A stretch of DNA of 64,000 nucleotides from positions 7,329,001 to 7,393,000 of the forward strand of contig NZ_CP017659.1 in the NCBI RefSeq assembly GCF_015326965.1, written 5' to 3'. This document shows, piece after piece, positions 32,770 to 39,812 of this stretch (its first letter is position 1; every line of letters starts with the position of its first letter). The notes beneath the pieces were generated by a model. The model made no database searches and was not told the DNA's origin. It saw nothing but the letters and a program-made list of their open reading frames with translations. This stretch comes from Paenibacillus sp. JZ16. Lineage in GTDB: Bacteria; Bacillota; Bacilli; Paenibacillales; Paenibacillaceae. A program made the translations under genes and the position numbers.

Positions 32770-33345
32770 ATGAAGACAATTATCTATATGGTTAGGCATG
32801 GGGAATCACCATATAATGAAGGAAATGAAAGAATAAGAGGGCTTACCCCAACAGGAAAGGCTGATATTGAAAAAGTAACGAAGTTACTTATAGGTGAAGG
32901 AATAGATAAGATTATATCAAGTCCTTATACTCGAGCAATTCTTAGTGTTGAGGGATTGGCCAAGCACTTAAAGTTAGATATTGAGGTATTTGAAAATCTT
33001 AGAGAACGTCATTTTGCATCTTATATTATTGATAATGCAGAGTTAATTTCTAGTATCAGAGAGAGTTTTAATGACCCTGATTATACCTTGCTGGGTGGAG
33101 AGTCTAATGCAGATTGTCAGAAAAGAGCAATCTCAGTTCTAAAGCTCATATTTAAAGAGCACAGAGGGAAGAGAATAGCAATTGGGACTCATGGTCTTGT
33201 AATGACTTTGATGATGAATCATTTTGATTCAGCTTTTGGCTTGGAGTTTTTGAATCAATTAAAGAAACCAGATATTTATAAAATGCAGTTTGATGACTTA
33301 GAATTAGAAGAGGTAACGAGAATGTGGAATGACCAGATTTCTTAA
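32770..33345 (+). CDS. Cassette 36: histidine phosphatase family protein, 191 aa
   Basis: A phosphoglycerate-mutase-like phosphatase: N-terminal YMVRHGESPYNEGNERIRGLTPTGKADIEK has the R-H-G catalytic motif and the second Arg. IISSPYTRAILSVEGLA carries the next conserved Arg. RIAIGTHGLVMTLMMNH holds the second His. It removes phosphate through a phospho-histidine intermediate; substrate unknown. ATG 32770 follows AAAGGAGTCCTGT. Confidence 0.9.
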   Translation: MKTIIYMVRHGESPYNEGNERIRGLTPTGKADIEKVTKLLIGEGIDKIISSPYTRAILSVEGLAKHLKLDIEVFENLRERHFASYIIDNAELISSIRESFNDPDYTLLGGESNADCQKRAISVLKLIFKEHRGKRIAIGTHGLVMTLMMNHFDSAFGLEFLNQLKKPDIYKMQFDDLELEEVTRMWNDQIS

Positions 33346-33370
33346 GGTTTATCGAAGAGGACTGCGGTAT

Positions 33371-33411
33371 TACATAACAGAGTATTCGCTACGGGGACAA
33401 GCCCCTTAAAT
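33371..33411 (+). repeat. attC-like site 35 (left fragment)
   Basis: R'' TACATAAC and a left arm AGTATTCGC with hairpin CGGGGACAAGCCCC are present. The next sequence is unrelated and leads to the Nudix gene, so the right half is missing. Confidence 0.65.
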
Positions 33412-33431
33412 ATATTTTGGGAGGCGACTTC

Positions 33432-33485
33432 ATGAAGCGTTTAGAAGACCATTATAAAACCTCGATTAAAGGAATTGAAGCTTAA
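33432..33485 (+). CDS. 17-codon ORF ahead of the Nudix gene
   Basis: ATG 33432 follows TTTGGGAGGCGACTTC, a strong ribosome binding site. The ORF stops at TAA 33483-33485, and the next ATG (33486) begins at once. It could be a leader peptide giving translational coupling to the Nudix gene, whose own ribosome binding site is weak, or the N-terminal stub of a lost cassette gene. Confidence 0.35.
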   Translation: MKRLEDHYKTSIKGIEA

Positions 33486-34034
33486 ATGCAGTTGATTAGA
33501 AAAATTACTGATCATGAGATTCTCGGAGGCCCTATTAAATTGATAGAGCCAGTGTCACGATTTGCTTCAAGAGGTGTGTTAATTGATGGAGCGTTGAATG
33601 TAGCCATGATGTACATGTCAAAACCTGATCTATACAAATTGCCAGGAGGAGGAATCGAAGAAAAAGAAACAAAAGAGCAGTCTTTCTTAAGGGAGATTAA
33701 AGAAGAGACTGGATATGAGGCAGAATCAACTTATGAACTGGGGTATATTGAAGAACATAAAGCAAAAAATAACTTTTTGCAGATATCTTATTGTTGGATA
33801 GCAAATGTAAGGAAAAGGATATGCAGTTTAAACCTAAGTGAAAGTGAAAAACAACTCGGTATGACGGTTAAATGGATGACATTAGATGAGGCATTAGAAG
33901 TAATGAGCGAGTCACTTATACATTGTAATGAGTACTCAACAAAATTCATGATTATACGAGATAAGACAATCCTTGAAATTGCTTACGAAATAATAACAAA
34001 GAGTGAAAAGAATATTTGGGGTAACTCGAAGTAG
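33486..34034 (+). CDS. Cassette 37: Nudix hydrolase, 182 aa
   Basis: The Nudix box is complete: PGGGIEEKETKEQSFLREIKEETGYEAE (G-x5-E-x7-R-E-x-x-E-E-x-G). It should cleave a nucleoside-diphosphate-type substrate with Mg. The N-terminal region (FASRGVLIDGALNVAMMYMS) is the first sheet and TVKWMTLDEALEVM a late strand-helix. It is typical of MutT/ADP-ribose-type small Nudix proteins. Its ATG directly follows the stop of a short upstream ORF. Confidence 0.88.
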   Translation: MQLIRKITDHEILGGPIKLIEPVSRFASRGVLIDGALNVAMMYMSKPDLYKLPGGGIEEKETKEQSFLREIKEETGYEAESTYELGYIEEHKAKNNFLQISYCWIANVRKRICSLNLSESEKQLGMTVKWMTLDEALEVMSESLIHCNEYSTKFMIIRDKTILEIAYEIITKSEKNIWGNSK

Positions 34035-34041
34035 TCCTAAC

Positions 34042-34216
34042 CTCCTATAACAAAGTATTCACGTAGCGGGCCGACTGACGTCGTCCCTTGGTCCGCCCGA
34101 AGCATTTCATGGAAGCTGAATCAGGCGGACAACCCTGACCGACTAACCGCATCGCGGCCGGCTCCTCCAGAGCCTTAGTCGGTGAGGATTCGTAGATACA
34201 CATAAACGTTAACTGA
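34042..34216 (+). repeat. attC-like site 36
   Basis: An intact site in the distal region. R'' CTCCTATAAC, arms AGTATTCACG and a variant CGTAGATAC that no longer matches it well, R' GTTAACTGA, inner module ACCGACTAACCGCATCGCGG. The mixed arms suggest recombination between site types or drift. Confidence 0.82.
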
Positions 34217-34255
34217 AATTGCTGTCAATGTACATAAAAGAAAGGAATAAAAACA

Positions 34256-34861
34256 ATGAATAAATCTGCTTTTACAATTGCAGTAAGTGGACCATCTGGT
34301 TCAGGTAAGAGTACATTAACAAAGCAATTAAGAGATAAACTTGTTGATGCAATCTCATTCCACTTTGATGACTATGCTTCAACTAATAAATATCCAGATG
34401 ATTTTGTGGAGTGGTTGGAAAAAGGTGCCGACCCTAAATTAGTTCAAAACCCAAATTTTAATAGAGACTTAAATGAGTTGGTTCAAGGCAAATCGATAAA
34501 ACTACCTAACAACCAAATGGTAAAATCAGAAAAATACATTATAGTCGAAGAACCATTCGGTAGAGGTCGGGAAGGAATGGCCGAATTAATTGATTTCGTA
34601 ATCTGTATTGATATTCCATTAGAGGTAGCACTGGCTCGTAGGATTTTAAGAGGGATACAAAATGCTGAGTACTCTCCAAGTGAAACTTTAAAAAACTTCG
34701 AAGAATATTTGTCTCAGTATCTTATCGTAGTGCGAAATTTATACCAAGCTATAAATTCAAATGTCATGGCCGATTGTGATTTAATTGTATCTGGTCTTGA
34801 ACCAATGGATGTAATTACGGACAAAATAATAATAGAGCTTGAGAAACGAAGTATTATATAA
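34256..34861 (+). CDS. Cassette 38: uridine-kinase-like P-loop protein, 201 aa
   Basis: Walker A GPSGSGKST lies at residues 12-20. SFHFDDYAS resembles the D-D-x-Y substrate-binding motif of uridine kinase and related enzymes. IVEEPFGRGREGM and VICIDIPLEVALARRILRG give the Walker B-like strand and the lid with Arg residues. It likely phosphorylates a nucleoside or similar small molecule. ATG 34256 follows AAAGGAATAAAAACA. Confidence 0.82.
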   Translation: MNKSAFTIAVSGPSGSGKSTLTKQLRDKLVDAISFHFDDYASTNKYPDDFVEWLEKGADPKLVQNPNFNRDLNELVQGKSIKLPNNQMVKSEKYIIVEEPFGRGREGMAELIDFVICIDIPLEVALARRILRGIQNAEYSPSETLKNFEEYLSQYLIVVRNLYQAINSNVMADCDLIVSGLEPMDVITDKIIIELEKRSII

Positions 34862-34864
34862 CTC

Positions 34865-35098
34865 AAAGAAGAAGAGATACTAGAAGCTATTAATTTATTT
34901 ACAAGAGCTAAGGAAGACAACTATGAAGAATTCATTGATAAAACATTAAAGAACCGAATAGCTAGAAATGTAAAGATAGCTGATATTAAAGAGAATATGA
35001 ATTCATCAAGAATACAAGATCCTTCAGAACAAGATTACCTGCGACTCGAGAAATATAAAAGAGCATTGGAAAGACTGGAAAGACAATTTGAAAGTTAA
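34865..35098 (+). pseudogene. C-terminal remnant of a small HD / (p)ppGpp-hydrolase-like gene
   Basis: An open frame of 78 codons without a start codon: FTRAKEDNYEEFIDKTLKN, then RIARNVKIADIKENMNSSRI and SEQDYLRLEKYKRALERL. V-K-x-A-D-x-x-x-N-M-(D/N) followed by L-x-K-Y-x-x-A is the C-terminal signature of small HD-domain proteins annotated as GTP pyrophosphokinases. The N-terminal half with the HD metal site is missing. It follows the kinase gene directly without a recombination site. Confidence 0.6.
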
Positions 35099-35114
35099 TC
35101 AAGAAGAGGGTATA

Positions 35115-35153
35115 GGCGTAACACCATGTTCACGCTTCGGGCCATTCACCCAC
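35115..35153 (+). repeat. attC-like site 37 (left fragment)
   Basis: R'' GGCGTAAC followed by arm CATGTTCACGC and CTTCGGGCCATTC. The rest of the site is missing and the glyoxalase-like gene begins 30 nt later. Confidence 0.6.
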
Positions 35154-35183
35154 AGAAAATTTGTACACGAGGAGAAAAAAACT

Positions 35184-35639
35184 ATGGAAAAAAATAAGTT
35201 ACTAAGAATGGACAATGTCGGCATCGTTGTAGAATCCCTTGATGACGCAATTTCTTTCTTCGAGGAGATTGGCTTGACCCTCGAAGGGCGAACGACTGTC
35301 GAAGGGGAATGGGCTGGTCGCGTAACCGGACTAGGTACTCAGTGTGTAGAGATTGCTATGATGGTTACCCCAGATGGCCACAGCCGACTTGAACTTTCGC
35401 GATTTCTCACCCCACCTACGATATCCGATCACCGGACGGCTCCTGTAAACTCCCTTGGTTATTTACGCGTCATGTTCACAGTTCAAAACATTGATGAGAT
35501 GGTATCCAGACTCACTACTAAGCATGGTGCGCAACTCGTTGGCGAAATGGTTCAATACGAGGATTCGTATCGGCTCTGCTACATTCGTGGAACCGAAGGA
35601 CTTCTAATCGGTTTGGCGGAACAACTCGGTAACAAATAA
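35184..35639 (+). CDS. Cassette 39: VOC (glyoxalase/bleomycin-resistance) family protein, 151 aa
   Basis: Two beta-alpha-beta-beta-beta modules of the vicinal oxygen chelate fold: RMDNVGIVVESLDDAISFFEEIGL and GYLRVMFTVQNIDEMVSRL. A terminal strand has YIRGTEGLLIGLAEQL with Glu. Members are metal-dependent lyases, dioxygenases or binding proteins; the exact role is unclear. ATG 35184 follows ACGAGGAGAAAAAA. An upstream in-frame ATG at 35088 lies in the previous remnant. No complete recombination site precedes it. Confidence 0.88.
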   Translation: MEKNKLLRMDNVGIVVESLDDAISFFEEIGLTLEGRTTVEGEWAGRVTGLGTQCVEIAMMVTPDGHSRLELSRFLTPPTISDHRTAPVNSLGYLRVMFTVQNIDEMVSRLTTKHGAQLVGEMVQYEDSYRLCYIRGTEGLLIGLAEQLGNK

Positions 35640-35744
35640 ATAAGTGACGTTTTTTTTGAAAAAACTCTACTGAAATATACGTTAATAGAGTAAAAAAACA
35701 AAAAAAGTAAAGCTGTGTGGAAGTATCTCGAAGAAATTGGGTGC

Positions 35745-35875
35745 GTCATGTAACAGCGTATTCACGCATTGAGTATTCGCCAATGGTCCGGGGATGTTAT
35801 TGGCTTGGAAGTATAGGCAGCGGACACTTCAATATTCGTCGGACGTCGTGAATACTGATTACGGAGATCATTATA
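35745..35875 (+). repeat. attC-like site 38 (R' lost), last site of the array
   Basis: R'' CATGTAAC, arms CGTATTCACGC / CGTGAATAC and hairpin ATTCGTCGG are present. R' has drifted to CTGATTACGG with no GTTA. No further site was seen between here and the window end. Confidence 0.72.
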
Positions 35876-35970
35876 ATTTAATGAATTACGCGACTACGGC
35901 CAAACTTAGTAAAAACTATGATGTATATAGATTAAAAGAAGGGTGTAATTGTAGGGGAGCGTAGCTAATT

Positions 35971-36552
35971 GTGAAGAAATCCTACTTGTTTTTACTTATT
36001 CTGGTTATTTTGTTGTTATCGGCTTGTCAATCATCAGAACAATTAAAGCCGATAAAAGAAGAAACCATTGATTTCGACTTAAACACTGCAATAGAAATGG
36101 TTGAGAAGAAAGAGAAAATGATCATTGATTTAGCATTGAGAGAAAAGGTGTCAAAACTGGAGTATAAGGAATTAGAGAAATCTTTTACCGAAGAGTTTGG
36201 AGTCCATGCTAAGGATATTCTATCCATATTATTTATCCATAATATGGATTCTGATCCCGAGTCAGATATGTATGTAGAGCAGAACACATTATACCCTACA
36301 CTCTTTCATAAAGGAATAACTATAACAAATGCGGTCGTTTATAAGAGTTACTTCGAGAATGAGTTTTTTAATCAAACTAGATTAAGCATTGAGGAAGAAT
36401 ATGTTGGTGATGATGAGAAGTTAAAGGATTGGAAAAGAGAATACATATTTATTCCAAACAAAAATGGAGAATGGGAATTAAATGGATTTTCTGGAGTGAT
36501 GAATTTCTTAGACGAAGATTATAATATGAATTATTTAGAGTTAAAGAGGTAA
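35971..36552 (+). CDS. Cassette 40: lipoprotein of unknown function, 193 aa
   Basis: The signal peptide KKSYLFLLILVILLLSACQ has a lipobox L-S-A-C with Cys19, so the mature protein should be lipid-anchored outside the cell. The mature part begins with a charged helix (DLNTAIEMVEKKEKMIID). It ends with a small beta domain (EYIFIPNKNGEWELNGFSG). Family not recognised. It starts at GTG 35971 after TAGGGGAGCGTAGCTAATT. It is the last intact gene of the cassette-type region. Confidence 0.78.
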   Translation: MKKSYLFLLILVILLLSACQSSEQLKPIKEETIDFDLNTAIEMVEKKEKMIIDLALREKVSKLEYKELEKSFTEEFGVHAKDILSILFIHNMDSDPESDMYVEQNTLYPTLFHKGITITNAVVYKSYFENEFFNQTRLSIEEEYVGDDEKLKDWKREYIFIPNKNGEWELNGFSGVMNFLDEDYNMNYLELKR

Positions 36553-36555
36553 ATA

Positions 36556-36687
36556 GTTAACCATGGAAGACCATCACATGTCTTAGTGGGCCAGACCGAT
36601 TATGCAAAAAAAATTCAAGTTGGCAAAGGAACTTACTTGGTTGCTTATCATAACGAGGGTTATACTATTATTAATGAGCCTATTTAG
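36556..36687 (+). pseudogene. Unidentified open remnant at the array end
   Basis: A 43-codon frame without a convincing start reads VNHGRPSHVLVGQTDYAKKI, then QVGKGTYLVAYHNEGYTIIN and a TAG. It looks like real coding sequence (a C-terminal beta-rich end), but I cannot name the family. It overlaps the start of the next remnant by two bases. Confidence 0.4.
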
Positions 36688-36841
36688 GCTGCTGCGTTAT
36701 GCCGAGTCTCATAGTCTGGTTTTAACCGGCTATTTCTACGAGGATCTCCTTCTGGATGAATAATCTATTAAGGACTACGCACCGATTGAAGAATACGAGC
36801 AGCATGAATCGAACAAAAAAGTGGTGGTTAAATTGGGGTAA
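36686..36841 (+). pseudogene. C-terminal remnant of a MerR/GyrI-like regulator
   Basis: The frame reads RLLRYAESHSLVLTGYFYED, then LLLDE, a TAA, and SIKDYAPIEEYEQHESNKKV to a stop. The A-E-x-H-x-L-x-x-T-G-Y-F-Y-E segment resembles the effector-binding tail of MerR-type regulators. It marks decayed chromosomal DNA at the right boundary of the array. Confidence 0.4.
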
Positions 36842-36885
36842 CCGTTAAAGATTTACTGCAGCTGCCTTCATTTAGAGGAGCTCAG

Positions 36886-38415
36886 GTGGTCACTGGAACA
36901 AGCAGGCTTCATCAGACCGTGTCCTCTTTATCTGTGTTAGAGGTGGCGGATGTCAATTTCTTCTCGCAAATTATTCAAACCGTTCAAGAAGAATGGTATG
37001 CCGAAGAACTGGTCATTAGCTCTTTTTATTCCATTAAGGACAGCGTGGAGCAGCAATGCAAAACGGTTCAATATTTGCATGACCTTGGTGAAGTGGGATT
37101 GATTTTGTACTATGTTGGCATTATCATGCCAGATATAGCCGATGAAGTGCGCGAGCTGGCCGAATCTCTGAATTTTATTATCATTTGCATGCCGAGAAAC
37201 GATTACTCTCTTAGGTACAATGAAGTTATTTATGAAGTCATGGAGGCCATCGTAAGCAATCAGAATGTGAATGAGCATTTCGTGAATGAATCACTGGAAA
37301 AGGTCTCGCTGCTGCCGGAACATTTGCGGAGCGTGGAAATTACCCTTAAACTGCTGTCGGACCGGATGAAAGCGAACATCGTTCTGACAAACAGCAGCCT
37401 GGATATCATCAATCGTGTCATGTGGCCGCGGAATTCCTCGCTCGATGTTGCGAATTTAATCCGGTCCATGGCGCCCTCCATTTTGAATGACAGAATAGGA
37501 GAAGGCGAGCTGGATTCGTCCTGCTTTGTTGAATACAAACGTGTGCATCAAAAAAACGGGGAGATCCTTTACCTGTTTCTCATTAAAGAGAATACGAAGC
37601 TGCCGCCGAAGACGATGGAGCAAGTCAGCGAGGTGGTGCAGGTGGCCATCAATTTGTGGGGAGACAAGCATAACGAGGTCAGCGAATACGCTTTGGTTAA
37701 AGCCATCGTGAATGATGAAAGCGAAAAAATGCGCAGATTGGCCAGTTTGCTCCATATTGACGTTTCCGCCATCCAAATGATGTGGCTCGTTTACATCCGG
37801 GATTTGTCGGAGGAAAGAAGGATAAGGGAAGACTTGAAAGCGCATCTCTCGCAATATTATAAAACCGCGGTCATTCAAACGATCGATCACTGCGTTGTTG
37901 TGTTGCTGGGGAATTGCTCCTATAAATACAATGAGTTTGAAATCGCAGTGGAATATATCGAAACCACGAGTCTCACCGCTGAAATATCAAGCATCGTTTA
38001 TTCTCCGAGGATGCGGAACACCCAGGACGTACGCCGTATGTACCAGCTCGTAAACGGAGTCTCTAAAGAGGTTCACCGCATCTATCATAACCGCAAACTA
38101 TACACCGCGGCTGAAGTCCGTTCCATGAAACGGGCCATAGACCTCAGCAAACAAGGGGAAGAGATGACGGAAGAATGCTTGTCCGTTTTGGAGCCTATCA
38201 TGGACGACCCTGACGCATTGAACACCCTGATGACTTTTCTTCTGGATGCGAAGGGGAATATGGATGACTGCAGCAAGCTGTTGTTCGTCCACAAAAATAC
38301 GGTGAAATATCGCATTAAAAAAATTTGCGAGCTCATAGGATATGATGTGACCATCAATTCGGAATCGTACGATGTTTATACGGCCTGCATGGTCTACCGT
38401 CACATCCATAACTAA
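36886..38415 (+). CDS. PucR-family transcriptional regulator, 509+ aa
   Basis: A PucR-type regulator, often controlling purine or allantoin-like catabolism. The N-terminal domain (VSSLSVLEVADVNFF, SLNFIIICMPRNDYSLRY) and the C-terminal HTH_30 (CSKLLFVHKNTVKYRIKKICELIGYDV) are clear; the middle is a GGDEF-like linker. In-frame codons before GTG 36886 encode VTVKDLLQLPSFRGAQ, the invariant family start. They open at ATT 36832, which directly follows a stop, so translation may begin at this rare ATT, or the start was damaged near the array boundary. The downstream permease-hydantoinase genes are the likely targets. Confidence 0.88.
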   Translation: MVTGTSRLHQTVSSLSVLEVADVNFFSQIIQTVQEEWYAEELVISSFYSIKDSVEQQCKTVQYLHDLGEVGLILYYVGIIMPDIADEVRELAESLNFIIICMPRNDYSLRYNEVIYEVMEAIVSNQNVNEHFVNESLEKVSLLPEHLRSVEITLKLLSDRMKANIVLTNSSLDIINRVMWPRNSSLDVANLIRSMAPSILNDRIGEGELDSSCFVEYKRVHQKNGEILYLFLIKENTKLPPKTMEQVSEVVQVAINLWGDKHNEVSEYALVKAIVNDESEKMRRLASLLHIDVSAIQMMWLVYIRDLSEERRIREDLKAHLSQYYKTAVIQTIDHCVVVLLGNCSYKYNEFEIAVEYIETTSLTAEISSIVYSPRMRNTQDVRRMYQLVNGVSKEVHRIYHNRKLYTAAEVRSMKRAIDLSKQGEEMTEECLSVLEPIMDDPDALNTLMTFLLDAKGNMDDCSKLLFVHKNTVKYRIKKICELIGYDVTINSESYDVYTACMVYRHIHN

Positions 38416-38420
38416 AAAGT

Positions 38421-38464
38421 TCCGATGTTTTGTCCAATAAGACAAAAACATCGGATTTTTTTTT
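38421..38464 (+). terminator. Rho-independent terminator after the PucR gene
   Basis: A perfect stem TCCGATGTTTTGTC / GACAAAAACATCGGA (one bulged A) with a six-base loop is followed by nine T. It lies 6 nt after the stop codon. Confidence 0.9.
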
Positions 38465-38546
38465 GTTATCTGAAAAAGACGCTGACCTGCTTCATCTTTT
38501 ACAATAAGAAACAAATATTCGAACCAACAAGATTAGGGGGGATCAT

Positions 38547-39812
38547 ATGAAAGCCGTTAAAAAGCATCAATCCTGGTTCAGTCTCGGAATCATCTGGGCC
38601 GGCGCGGTCATTAGCATCCCGAGTTTGTTGGTAGGGAATGCGCTTGTCGCAGGAATGGGATTATCCACAGCACTGCTCGTCACGTTGGCAGGCTACGCAA
38701 TCATTGTACTGCTCATGATTTTGCAGGGCATTCAAAGCACGGACTTAGGAAAGCCGACCGTTCAGGTCGCAGCTCAGGTATTCGGCAAAACAGGGTCTCG
38801 TACGATTCTGTCGATTATCCTCGCGATTGCGTGTCTTGGCTGGTTCGGGATCCAGGCGAATGTGTGCGGCGCAGCCTTGGCAGACCTGCTAGCCAAAACC
38901 GGAGTGAACATGCCGGTGCCATTGGCATCTCTTATATGCGGTTTCGTGATGGTGATATCGGCCGTCTATGGCGTTAAAGTGCTGCGGGTGATCAGTTATA
39001 TCGCCGTTCCTTTATTGGTGGGAATCAGCATATTTGGTCTTATCGAAGCCTTGACCGGTGACTCCCTGCAGATCATTCAGCATTATAAGCCTGAGGGAGC
39101 GATGAGCTTTACGGACGGGCTGGCGGTAACGCTGGGTTCATTTGCCCTGGGTGCAGTCATCGCGGGAGATTATTCGCAATTTTCTGGAAAACGGTCCGAT
39201 GTCCTGAAAGCGGCTCTAATCGGGATTGTTCCGGCAGGCTTGCTGATGATCGGTGCAGGGGCTGTCCTGACGATTGCTTACCAAGCCAGCGATATTACAG
39301 CAACCTTTTTGAGCATTACGACTCCGTTTGTTGGCGGCGTGGTGTTGATCCTGGCTACGTGGAAGACCAACCTCGTGAACGCGATTTCAGGCGGATTTGC
39401 CTTCATTAACGTGTTCAACGTATCGAAGGAAAAAGAAAAATGGGCCGTCGGCATCGCGGGAACCATTGGGACCGTATTGGCCGTCGTCGGTATACTGAAC
39501 TATTTCACTCCGATCATGTCCATCCTGTCGGCTATGGTTCCACCGGTTGCAGGCGTGATGATCGCATCTTACTGGATGCTTGGAAGAGGGGATAAGAGCC
39601 GCTGGCATGAGGTCGAAGGCGTGAATACACTGGGCGTCGTTTCCTGGCTGTTGGGTGCGGTGATTGCTAGTACCCCTGTTGTGTTATCCTTGTTCCCAAG
39701 CTTGCCGCAAGTACCGAATCAGCCGTTGATCGGGATTGTTATTTCTTTTGTCGTGTATTATGCAGGCTATCGTTTATCGGCTCAGAAAACCGTTATATTG
39801 GAGGAATCATGA
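38547..39812 (+). CDS. NCS1-family (cytosine/hydantoin-type) permease, 421 aa
   Basis: A polytopic membrane protein with about 12 hydrophobic segments, from WFSLGIIWAGAVISIPSLLVG to PLIGIVISFVVYYAGY. It resembles the CodB branch of the nucleobase-cation-symport-1 family, which imports cytosine, hydantoins or allantoin with a cation. TMs 1 and 6 carry the expected G-rich and N/Q residues (GSFALGAVIAGDYSQFSGKRSD). ATG 38547 follows TTAGGGGGGATCAT. The next gene starts right after its stop, so they are cotranscribed. Confidence 0.9.
   Translation: MKAVKKHQSWFSLGIIWAGAVISIPSLLVGNALVAGMGLSTALLVTLAGYAIIVLLMILQGIQSTDLGKPTVQVAAQVFGKTGSRTILSIILAIACLGWFGIQANVCGAALADLLAKTGVNMPVPLASLICGFVMVISAVYGVKVLRVISYIAVPLLVGISIFGLIEALTGDSLQIIQHYKPEGAMSFTDGLAVTLGSFALGAVIAGDYSQFSGKRSDVLKAALIGIVPAGLLMIGAGAVLTIAYQASDITATFLSITTPFVGGVVLILATWKTNLVNAISGGFAFINVFNVSKEKEKWAVGIAGTIGTVLAVVGILNYFTPIMSILSAMVPPVAGVMIASYWMLGRGDKSRWHEVEGVNTLGVVSWLLGAVIASTPVVLSLFPSLPQVPNQPLIGIVISFVVYYAGYRLSAQKTVILEES

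Noticed and set aside
1193..34216. Sites as ordinary interspersed repeats (BIME/REP or MITE-like) or rho-independent terminators
   Set aside because: Their R''/R' boxes covary across genes, they all point the same way, and they alternate with single genes. They lack T-runs and target duplications.
35641..35700. Terminator after the VOC gene
   Set aside because: A weak CTCTA/TAGAG pairing with A-runs is present, but the stem is too short to support a call.
1193..35875. CRISPR array
   Set aside because: The repeats are long palindromes separated by 400-1,600 nt genes, not short direct repeats with uniform spacers, and no cas genes were seen.
1..36552. Class 1 clinical integron
   Set aside because: No sul1, qacE or known resistance cassette was recognised, and the recombinase remnant is not IntI1-like.
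36937..38514. Long minus-strand ORFs opposite the PucR gene and, further on, opposite the hydantoinase, YesM/YesN, GH97 and GH28-like genes
   Set aside because: They are frame shadows of GC-rich plus-strand genes and show no recognisable protein family.
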